Below are positions 57,961 through 64,000 of a DNA stretch of 64,000 bases, piece by piece. Below the pieces are notes generated by a model. That model saw nothing but the letters and a program-made list of their open reading frames with translations. It had not been told where the DNA came from and did no database searches. The position numbers were made by a program, and so were the translations under genes. The DNA is from Rathayibacter rathayi (lineage in GTDB: Bacteria > Actinomycetota > Actinomycetes > Actinomycetales > Microbacteriaceae): contig NZ_CP028129.1 in the NCBI RefSeq assembly GCF_004011095.1, positions 1,674,001 through 1,738,000 on the forward strand, given 5' to 3'. How positions within the stretch are numbered: position 1 is the stretch's first letter; each line of letters starts with the position of its first letter.

Positions 57961-59304
57961 GTGAGTTCCGCCAGAGTCTTCGTCGCGCGCTTGGCCGGAT
58001 GCAGTGTCTTCGACCCCGTCGGCGATCGCGTTGGCAAGGTCCGCGACGTGCTCCTGGTCTACCGGCAGAACGACGCCCCGCGGGTGGTCGGCCTGGTGGT
58101 CGAGATCCCGGGCCGCCGACGAGTCTTCGTGTCGATCGGGCGAGTCACCAGCATCGGCAGCGGCCAGATCATCACCACCGGGCTCATCAATGTGCGGCGC
58201 TTCGAGCAGCGCGGCGGAGAGGTCCGCGTCATCGCCGAGCTCCTCGGCCGCCGGGTGAGCTTCATCGACGGCTCCGGCGACGCGACCGTCGAGGACGTCG
58301 CAATCGAGGAGGCCGCCCCCGGCGAATGGGAGCTCGCGCAGCTCTTCGTTCGACGCCCCAAGACCAGCCCCTCCCCTTTCGCCAAGGGTGCGACGGCGTT
58401 CGCCGGCTGGCATGAGGTCCGCGAGAGCGTCTCGACCGAGGCGCAGTCCGCCGAGCAGTACGTCGCCAGCCTTTCCGAGCTCAAGCCCGCCGACCTCGCC
58501 AGCACGCTCCTCGACCTTCCGCAGCAGCGGATGCTCGAGGTGGCCGGTGAACTCTCGGACGACCGTCTCGCTGACGTCCTCGAGGAGATGCCCGAGAGCG
58601 AGCAGGTCGAGATCCTCGGCCGACTCGACGACGACCGCGCCGCCGACGTGCTGGATCAGATGCAACCCGATGACGCGGCCGACCTGATCGCGCAGCTCTC
58701 GGAGGAACGCGGCGAGGCGCTGCTCGGGCTGATGGAACCGGAAGAAGCGGACGACGTCCGCATGCTCCTCACCTACGCCCCAGAGTCCGCCGGCGGGCTG
58801 ATGACCACGGAGCCGATCATTGTCTCCTCGGAGGCGACGGTCGCCGAGGGCCTCGCCCTCATCCGGCGGCACGAACTCGCGCCCGCGCTCGGCGCCGCTG
58901 TCTGCGTCACCCTGCCGCCCTACGAGCCCCCGACCGGGCGCTTCCTCGGGATGGTGCACTTCCAGCGGATGCTCCGCTACCCGCCGCACGAGCGCCTCGG
59001 TACCCTGCTCGATGCGAGCATGGACCCGATCACGCCCGAGACCTCAGCCGCCGAGGTCGCCCGCATCCTGGCGAGTTACAACCTCGTCTCTGTGCCTGTC
59101 GTGGACGCCTCGCACCGCCTCGTCGGTGTGGTGACCATCGACGATGTCCTCGACCACCTGCTCCCCGACGACTGGCGCAGCCACGGAGACGACGACGAAC
59201 CGAGGACGTCGGTGAGCACCGCGACGCAGGGCGTCCCACTCGTGCCGCCGGCACCTGTGACAACAGGCAGGGCACGACGAGGACGGAGGGGTGCGCGTGG
59301 CTAG
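57961..59304 (+). CDS. MgtE N-terminal/CBS-domain protein with PRC-barrel region
   Basis: 447 residues. N-terminal PRC-barrel-like repeats (FDPVGDRVGKVRDVLLVY, VSFIDGSGDATVEDVAIE), then an MgtE_N superhelix (ELSDDRLADVLEEMPESEQV, RLDDDRAADVLDQMQPDDAA) and a CBS pair (about 295-415). It lacks the MgtE transmembrane channel, so it is not a magnesium transporter by itself but may sense Mg2+ or nucleotides. It overlaps the DUF1003 gene by 14 nt; the pair and mrp are commonly clustered in actinobacteria. The GTG start is preferred because of the leaderless box. Confidence 0.85.
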   Translation: MSSARVFVARLAGCSVFDPVGDRVGKVRDVLLVYRQNDAPRVVGLVVEIPGRRRVFVSIGRVTSIGSGQIITTGLINVRRFEQRGGEVRVIAELLGRRVSFIDGSGDATVEDVAIEEAAPGEWELAQLFVRRPKTSPSPFAKGATAFAGWHEVRESVSTEAQSAEQYVASLSELKPADLASTLLDLPQQRMLEVAGELSDDRLADVLEEMPESEQVEILGRLDDDRAADVLDQMQPDDAADLIAQLSEERGEALLGLMEPEEADDVRMLLTYAPESAGGLMTTEPIIVSSEATVAEGLALIRRHELAPALGAAVCVTLPPYEPPTGRFLGMVHFQRMLRYPPHERLGTLLDASMDPITPETSAAEVARILASYNLVSVPVVDASHRLVGVVTIDDVLDHLLPDDWRSHGDDDEPRTSVSTATQGVPLVPPAPVTTGRARRGRRGARG

Positions 59305-59821
59305 GGACAGCAAACAGGACCGCCGGCTCGACGCCCCGAAGGGATTGCGCACCCGCGTGCTCTCGCGGCGCAACCGCCCGAGCAGCGACCGGTTCGGCCG
59401 TCTGACCGAGTCGTTCGCCCGCGGCATGGGAACACCCTGGTTCCTGGTCGGAATGACGATCTTCTGCGTCTTCTGGCTGATGTTCAACACCTACGGGCCC
59501 GAAGACTCGCGCTTTGACTCCCAGGCGCTGGGCTTCACGGTGCTGACGCTGATCCTCTCGCTCCAGGCCTCATACGCCGCGCCCCTGCTACTGCTCGCGC
59601 AGAACCGGCAGGACGACCGCGACCGGGTGCAGATCGAGCAGGACCGCCAGCGCGCTGAGCGCAATCTCGCCGACACCGAGTACCTGGCGCGCGAGGTTGT
59701 CGCCCTCCGCCTCGCTATCCGCGACATGGCGAGTAAGGACTTCATCCGCTCAGAGCTGCGGGGCCTGCTCGAGGAGCTCGAGAAGGACCGAGCGCAGGCT
59801 CCCGAACGGCGCGATGCCTGA
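59291..59821 (+). CDS. DUF1003 membrane protein
   Basis: 176 residues. Two transmembrane helices (TPWFLVGMTIFCVFWLMFN and FTVLTLILSLQASYAAPLL) separated by a short loop and followed by a charged coiled-coil tail (NRQDDRDRVQIEQDRQRAER), the DUF1003 layout. Starts GTG 59291 (or GTG 59297) inside the upstream gene. Likely acts with the MgtE_N/CBS protein; mechanism unknown. Confidence 0.88.
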   Translation: MRVARDSKQDRRLDAPKGLRTRVLSRRNRPSSDRFGRLTESFARGMGTPWFLVGMTIFCVFWLMFNTYGPEDSRFDSQALGFTVLTLILSLQASYAAPLLLLAQNRQDDRDRVQIEQDRQRAERNLADTEYLAREVVALRLAIRDMASKDFIRSELRGLLEELEKDRAQAPERRDA

Positions 59822-60959
59822 CGCCGCCACGCTCGACGCGGCGGTGCGGGCGGCGCTGGCCCGCGTCCTCGATCCGGAGATCCGCAAGCCGATCACCGAG
59901 CTCGACATGGTCGAGTCGGTCCAGGCGTCCGCCGACGGCGCTGTCCGCGTCGCGATCCGGCTGACCATCGTCGGCTGCCCGGCCGCCTCGGCGATCGAGC
60001 GCGATGCGCGCGAGGCTACGGCGTCGGTGCCCGGCGTCACGGGAGTGGAGGTCGCGGTCGGAGTCATGACGCCGGCCCAGCGCACGGCGCTCACCGAGCG
60101 TCTGCAGGGCGGGCGGCGGAGCATGCCCTTCGGTCCGGAGTCGCTCACCCGCGTCTACGCGGTCACCAGCGGCAAGGGCGGCGTCGGCAAGTCGACCGTC
60201 ACCGCGAATCTCGCGGTCGCCCTGGCTCGGCGCGGACTCGCGGTCGGCCTGGTCGACGCCGACGTGCACGGCTTCTCGATCCCGGGCCTGCTCGGACTCG
60301 TGCGAGACGGACGCATCGCGGGTCCGACCCGCGTCGGCGAGCTGATGCTGCCTCCGGTAGCACACGGCGTGAAGGTCATCTCGATCGGGATGTTCCTCGA
60401 CGGCGATATCCGCGGCGCGGCGGTCTCCTGGCGCGGGCCGATGCTGCACCGCACGATCTCGCAGTTCCTGACCGACGTCTACTTCGGCGACCTCGACGTG
60501 CTGCTGCTCGATCTGCCCCCCGGTACCGGCGACGTGGCGATCTCGATCGGGCAGCTGCTCCCCCATGCGGAAGTGCTGATCGTAACCACGCCGCAACCCG
60601 CGGCTGCCGATGTGGCTGAGCGCAGCGGGGCGCTGGCCCGGCAGTCGGGTCAGCGCATCATCGGCGTCGTCGAGAACATGTCCGGACTCCCTCAGCCCGA
60701 CGGCTCGGTGCTGGAAATCTTCGGCAGCGGTGGCGGGGCCGAGGTGGCTCGCAGGCTCTCCGCCGCGGGGGATGCGGTGCCGTTGTTCGCGTCTCTGCCG
60801 ATCAGTGTGTCCCTGCGGACCGGAGGCGACGAGGGCGTACCGGTCGTGGTCGGCGACCCCGAGGATCCGGCGGCGCGGGCGATTGATGCCCTGGCGACGA
60901 CCCTCGCGTCACGGCCGCGAGGGCTGGCCGGGCGCCGACTACCGCTCGCCGCCGGCTGA
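59814..60959 (+). CDS. mrp: Mrp/ApbC family Fe-S cluster carrier ATPase
   Basis: 381 residues from the ATG at 59814. N-terminal MIP18/DUF59 domain (about 5-80, VLDPEIRKPITELDMVES) and a P-loop ATPase with TSGKGGVGKSTVTANLAVAL, DADVHGFSIPGLLG and LLDLPPGTGDVAISIG. Family members carry or assemble Fe-S clusters. It overlaps DUF1003 by 8 nt. The CxxC of some homologues is not seen at the C-terminus. Confidence 0.93.
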   Translation: MPDAATLDAAVRAALARVLDPEIRKPITELDMVESVQASADGAVRVAIRLTIVGCPAASAIERDAREATASVPGVTGVEVAVGVMTPAQRTALTERLQGGRRSMPFGPESLTRVYAVTSGKGGVGKSTVTANLAVALARRGLAVGLVDADVHGFSIPGLLGLVRDGRIAGPTRVGELMLPPVAHGVKVISIGMFLDGDIRGAAVSWRGPMLHRTISQFLTDVYFGDLDVLLLDLPPGTGDVAISIGQLLPHAEVLIVTTPQPAAADVAERSGALARQSGQRIIGVVENMSGLPQPDGSVLEIFGSGGGAEVARRLSAAGDAVPLFASLPISVSLRTGGDEGVPVVVGDPEDPAARAIDALATTLASRPRGLAGRRLPLAAG

Positions 60960-60990
60960 CGCCTCCGGCCCGCTCCCGCAGGAGCAGGGC

Positions 60991-61407
60991 TCAGGTGGCC
61001 TCGGAGTCGATGGGTGGTGGCGCGACGCTCGAGAGCGTGCCTGATCCGACGGAGCGCTGCATGGTCGTGTAGTAGCTGTCCTGCGCGGATCCGGTGCCGC
61101 CGGGTACCACCGGAGCGGCGACGGCGGACGGCGGCTTCACGGTGGGGACCGGGTCGTCGTCGAGTAGGGCGTCGCGGATGATGCGGCGGGGGTCGTACTG
61201 GCGCGGGTCGAGCTTCTTCCAGTCGACCTCGTCGAACTCGTCGCCCATCTCGTCTTTGACGCGCTCCCGGGCTTGAGTGGCGAATCCGCGCACCTTCCGC
61301 ACGAGCTGCCCGAGCTGGGCGGCGTAGTGCGGGAGGCGATCGGGACCCAGCACGAAGACAGCGATGACCCCGATGATGAGGAGCTTGTCGAACGTCAGAC
61401 CGAACAC
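60991..61407 (-). CDS. tatB: Sec-independent translocase subunit TatB
   Basis: 138 residues from the GTG at 61405-61407. N-terminal transmembrane helix LTFDKLLIIGVIAVFVLGPD, hinge LP, amphipathic helix (AAQLGQLVRKVRGFATQARE), then an acidic and Pro-rich tail: the TatB form rather than TatA. Start chosen because a TAGTGT box lies 7 nt upstream (leaderless), while the frame further upstream is basic and unlike TatB. Confidence 0.9.
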   Translation of the reverse strand: MFGLTFDKLLIIGVIAVFVLGPDRLPHYAAQLGQLVRKVRGFATQARERVKDEMGDEFDEVDWKKLDPRQYDPRRIIRDALLDDDPVPTVKPPSAVAAPVVPGGTGSAQDSYYTTMQRSVGSGTLSSVAPPPIDSEAT

Positions 61408-61414
61408 GAGGACA

Positions 61415-61420
61415 ACACTA
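61415..61420 (-). promoter_or_regulatory. leaderless -10 box for tatB
   Basis: Minus-strand TAGTGT, 7 nt before the GTG at 61407. Confidence 0.6.
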
Positions 61421-61458
61421 ACCCGCCGCGCCTCCCTCGCGGAGCCCGCGCGCCACCG

Positions 61459-61464
61459 TAGCCT
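61459..61464 (+). promoter_or_regulatory. -10 box for the O-methyltransferase gene
   Basis: TAGCCT about 50 nt before GTG 61516, which has its own AGAGGAG ribosome site. Confidence 0.35.
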
Positions 61465-61515
61465 GACGATGCCCGGGCGCAATCCGCGCGGTGCACCGAT
61501 CAGAGGAGCCCACCC

Positions 61516-62148
61516 GTGTCCGATAAGGATGCCAACTGGAAGTACGCCGAGGACGCGATCCTCGAGTCGGAAGGCATCGCCTCGGCTCGTCGGCTCTCGG
61601 TCGAGCTGGGCATCGACGCCGTCTCCCCCTCAATCGGCGCGCAGGCCGCGCTCATCGCCGCGGCCGCGCGCGCCGCATCCATCATCGAGATCGGCACCGG
61701 CACCGGAGTCAGCGGGCTGTGGCTGCTCGACGGCGCACCCGAGGCGATGCTCACCTCCATCGACTCGGAGGCGGTACACCAGCAGCATGCGCGCGCACAG
61801 TTCCACGAGGCCGGCATCTCCCCCAACCGGCTCCGGCTGATCCCGGGCCGCGCTCTCGAGGTGCTCCCGCGGATGAACGAGAACTCCTACGACATCGTCT
61901 TCGTCGACGGCGACCCGCTGCAGGTCATCGAGAACGTCGAGCACGCCCTGCGGCTCGTCCGCCCGGGCGGAACCGTGCTGGTGCCACACGCGCTCTGGCG
62001 CGGTCGAGTAGCCAACCCCGCGCAGCGCGACGAGATCGCGACCGCGTTCCGCACACTGGTGGCCGAGGTGTGTGCATCCCCCGCGGTCGTCAGCGTGCTC
62101 TCCCCGATCGGTGACGGCCTGCTCCAGGCCAACAAGCGCCGCGCCTGA
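61516..62148 (+). CDS. O-methyltransferase (class I SAM-dependent, COMT-like)
   Basis: 210 residues. SAM-binding IIEIGTGTGVSGLWLL (motif I), LTSIDSEAVHQQHARAQF and DIVFVDGDPLQVIENVEHAL (catecholic O-methyltransferase-type metal site), PGGTVLVPHALWRGRV. Found next to tatB and sigma-factor genes in many actinobacteria; substrate unknown. Confidence 0.9.
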   Translation: MSDKDANWKYAEDAILESEGIASARRLSVELGIDAVSPSIGAQAALIAAAARAASIIEIGTGTGVSGLWLLDGAPEAMLTSIDSEAVHQQHARAQFHEAGISPNRLRLIPGRALEVLPRMNENSYDIVFVDGDPLQVIENVEHALRLVRPGGTVLVPHALWRGRVANPAQRDEIATAFRTLVAEVCASPAVVSVLSPIGDGLLQANKRRA

Positions 62149-62173
62149 GGGGCGATCACCCTCGGGAACGAGG

Positions 62174-62206
62174 GAACGCCCGTCGCACGGTGTGCGGCGG
62201 GCGTTC
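62174..62206. terminator. bidirectional hairpin terminator
   Basis: 15-bp stem (GAACGCCCGTCGCAC / GTGCGGCGGGCGTTC, one G-U) with a GGT loop between convergent genes. Confidence 0.7.
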
Positions 62207-62219
62207 TCGACGGTGCGGA

Positions 62220-62393
62220 TCAGGCGGGAGAGACCACCGACGCGAGCGCGTCGTGCAGCTCTTGTGCCTCTGCATCGTTGACCGAGACGACGAGGCGTCC
62301 GCCTCCTTCTAGCGGAACACGCACGACGATGAGTCGCCCCTCCTTAACAGCCTCCATCGGTCCGTCTCCGGTCCTCGGCTTCATGGCCGCCAT
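62220..62393 (-). CDS. DUF3117 small protein
   Basis: 57 residues: MAAMKPRTGDGPMEAVKEG at the start and VRVPLEGGGRLVVSVN in the middle are the family signature of this small, nearly universal actinobacterial protein of unknown function. GGGGAA lies 8 nt before the ATG. A GATAAT -10 box is at 62423-62428 (minus). Confidence 0.93.
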   Translation of the reverse strand: MAAMKPRTGDGPMEAVKEGRLIVVRVPLEGGGRLVVSVNDAEAQELHDALASVVSPA

Positions 62394-62422
62394 AGAGTTC
62401 CCCTTTCGTGACGTATCGCCCT

Positions 62423-62428
62423 ATTATC
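62423..62428 (-). promoter_or_regulatory. -10 box for the DUF3117 gene
   Basis: Minus-strand GATAAT, about 30 nt before the start codon. Confidence 0.45.
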
Positions 62429-62480
62429 GTGCATTCGCGAGGTCGCGATGAACCGTGACCGCGCCGAAGTGTTGCGGCGA

Positions 62481-63692
62481 TCACGGCGGGGTCCAGTCGG
62501 AGCGGGTCACCGCCCAGCAGATCGAGATCCAAAGGATCTGCCCGCCGATCCCGATCAGGACCAGCGCGACGCGGAAGACCGGTGAGCGTGGGACGGCGAG
62601 CGCCCCGGCGAGCGGGAACATCGGACCGAGTAGCCGGAACGTGCTCGACTGCGGGAAGAAGAATGCGACCAGGTACAGGCCGTAGCCGGCGACCCAGGCC
62701 CGGCTGAACAGATCGAGCTTGCGCGTCCAGGGGGCCGCGAGTATCCCGAGGAAGGTCGCCAGGAGGAGCACGACCAGAGCGATGCCGATTCCCGGAGCGC
62801 TGAACCACCACGAGCCCCACCAGGCGCCGCCCTGGAACCACGGAGTCAGCGGGAGCAGCTCCTGGTAGCCGATGTAGGCGGAGCGCCAGGCCAACTCGGT
62901 GTCGGTGTAGGCCGTCATCGACCCCGTCACCGCCCAGGCGATCGCGGGCCAGAGGAAGCCGACCACGAGACCCCAGGCGGTCAGGCCCACGGCGGGCAGC
63001 CACTCCGACCGCGGGAAAGGCTCGGAGCGACGCCGGGCGAAGCGGAAGACGACGTACAGGCCCAGCGCCGCGGCGAAAGCGAGTCCGCTCGGCCGGGTCA
63101 GACTCAGCAGCAGCACGACCGGCACGACCGCCAACCAGCGACGGCGCACCAGGAGCAGAAGCACGACGGCCGTCAGCAGCATCCCCAGTGACTCCGCGTA
63201 AGCGAGCTGCAGAAGCGGCGAGGTCGGCGCCACGCAGAACAGCAGCACCGCCATGAGCGACTGCGACTCGCCGAGGGAGTGGCGGAACAGGCGGTAGAGG
63301 ACGAGGCAGGCGCCGGCCCCGCAGAGCACTGAAACGGTGACGGCCGCCGGAGCCCAAGGGAGGCTGGTGACGGACATCACCACCTTCACCACACCCGGAT
63401 ACAGCGGCATGAAGGCCCAGGCGTTCTCCCGGACATGGCCGGTCTGGGCGATCGGCAGGGACGTCGGATAGCCGCCTGCCGCGATGACCTCGTACCAGCG
63501 CCCGTCCCACAGCGAGGCGAACGCGGAGTAGGAGGGCGAGGGTCCGGTCCACGGGTTGGCGAGCTGCTCCGCCGCGAACCACAGCAGGATCACCGTCGTG
63601 ACCACTCGGGTCAGGACGTACACCGCGAGCACCCGGACCCACCAGGGGATCAGGCGCAGGCGAACCGGCTCGGGTGCAGTGATCGTGGTCAT
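62481..63692 (-). CDS. PIG-V-like membrane mannosyltransferase (GT-C)
   Basis: 403 residues from the ATG at 63690-63692, with about 10 transmembrane helices. After the first helix comes the outward loop with SLWDGRWYEVIAAGGYP and then ENAWAFMPLYPGVVKVVMSV, as in PIG-V/GPI-mannosyltransferase-like proteins; the Asp in the loop is the likely catalytic base. It should transfer a sugar from a polyprenyl-phosphate donor on the outer face. ATG overlaps the dapE stop by 4 nt. Confidence 0.8.
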   Translation of the reverse strand: MTTITAPEPVRLRLIPWWVRVLAVYVLTRVVTTVILLWFAAEQLANPWTGPSPSYSAFASLWDGRWYEVIAAGGYPTSLPIAQTGHVRENAWAFMPLYPGVVKVVMSVTSLPWAPAAVTVSVLCGAGACLVLYRLFRHSLGESQSLMAVLLFCVAPTSPLLQLAYAESLGMLLTAVVLLLLVRRRWLAVVPVVLLLSLTRPSGLAFAAALGLYVVFRFARRRSEPFPRSEWLPAVGLTAWGLVVGFLWPAIAWAVTGSMTAYTDTELAWRSAYIGYQELLPLTPWFQGGAWWGSWWFSAPGIGIALVVLLLATFLGILAAPWTRKLDLFSRAWVAGYGLYLVAFFFPQSSTFRLLGPMFPLAGALAVPRSPVFRVALVLIGIGGQILWISICWAVTRSDWTPP

Positions 63693-64000
63693 GCGGTCGC
63701 GGTGAGCCAGCGGCGCAGAGCCTCGGCGCACTCCGTGATCTCGTGCACCGCCACGCGCTCGTCGTCCGCGTGGGCCCGGAGCGGATCGCCCGGCCCGTAG
63801 TTCACGGCGGGGATCCCCATCCCCCAGAAGCGGGCGACGTCGGTCCAGCCGTACTTCGGTCTCGCCGGCGCGTCGACGGCCGCGAGGAAGTCTTGAGCAA
63901 GGGGCGCGTCCAGGCCCGGCCGGGCACCCTCGGCCAGATCGTCCACCGTCACCTCGAAGCCCTCGAACAGCTCCCGCAGGTGCGTGAGTGCCTCCTCGCC
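63689..64000 (-). CDS. dapE: succinyl-diaminopimelate desuccinylase, C-terminal part
   Basis: Last 103 residues of an M20-family peptidase; the N-terminus lies beyond the right edge. The visible KYGWTDVARFWGMGIPAVNY and GPGDPLRAHADDERVAVHEI contain the C-terminal metal ligand His, as in actinobacterial DapE of the lysine/diaminopimelate pathway. Followed by the mannosyltransferase-like gene with a 4-nt overlap. Confidence 0.9.
   Translation of the reverse strand, partial: GEEALTHLRELFEGFEVTVDDLAEGARPGLDAPLAQDFLAAVDAPARPKYGWTDVARFWGMGIPAVNYGPGDPLRAHADDERVAVHEITECAEALRRWLTATA

Overview
The window is very GC-rich bacterial DNA. Its gene content and order (rho with a long acidic/basic N-terminal insertion, the lysA-hom-thrC-thrB run, DUF3117, Mrp-DUF1003-MgtE/CBS, an F-type ATP synthase operon next to a WecA-like transferase and TsaC, and many leaderless starts) point to an actinobacterium, most likely a Microbacteriaceae member such as a Rathayibacter, Clavibacter or Curtobacterium relative. 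The family call is inference from content, not a database match.

Layout. (1) 1-8.0 kb, minus strand: tsaC, a WecA/MraY-type phosphoglycosyl transferase, an AtpI-like protein and atpB-E-F-H-A-G (atpG runs off the left edge). (2) 8.1-35.4 kb: a polysaccharide island of about 27 kb between tsaC and prmC, two genes that are usually neighbours. It has two divergent arms. The left arm (21.6 to 8.1 kb, minus) is a tightly overlapping operon of glycosyltransferases, a nucleotidyltransferase-PqqD fusion, a WecG/TagA transferase, two Wzy-like polymerases and a Wzx flippase fused in frame to a GT4 glycosyltransferase. The right arm (21.9 to 35.4 kb, plus) has two base-identical rmlA-rmlB cassettes, each behind its own short leader ORF, then a third Wzy-like protein, a glycosyltransferase, a second WecG/TagA protein, a GT2, a second Wzx and a large secreted polysaccharide lyase. 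(3) 35.4-47.4 kb, minus: prmC, prfA, rho, thrB, thrC, hom, lysA, an LmeA-like protein and argS. (4) 47.5-49.1 kb: a lipoprotein, a transglutaminase-like protein and tRNA-Arg(CCG). (5) 49.1-55.1 kb: an accessory region starting at the 3' end of the tRNA. It holds integrase-arm-like or DnaA-box-like repeats, a gene with an in-frame amber codon, an integrase remnant, a DUF2335 protein, and a BsuBI/PstI-type restriction-modification pair between 260-267 bp direct repeats. The right repeat carries a small Cys-rich gene; the left carries a broken copy. (6) 55.1-64.0 kb: a two-component system, a YflT-type protein, an MgtE_N/CBS protein, DUF1003, mrp, tatB, an O-methyltransferase, DUF3117, a PIG-V-like mannosyltransferase and the end of dapE.

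How it fits together. The WecA-like enzyme could prime undecaprenyl phosphate, the island's GT and WecG enzymes extend the repeat unit with dTDP-sugars from RmlA/RmlB, Wzx flips it, Wzy polymerises it, and the lyase trims it outside the cell. Two Wzx, three Wzy and two WecG paralogues suggest two different surface polymers. No rmlC or rmlD is present, so the end product of the dTDP-sugar branch cannot be read from this window.

A signal that runs through the whole window is a TANNNT box placed 6-8 nt before a start codon that lacks a Shine-Dalgarno sequence, which marks leaderless mRNAs. It marks both rmlA leader ORFs as well as argS, tatB, the response regulator and others.
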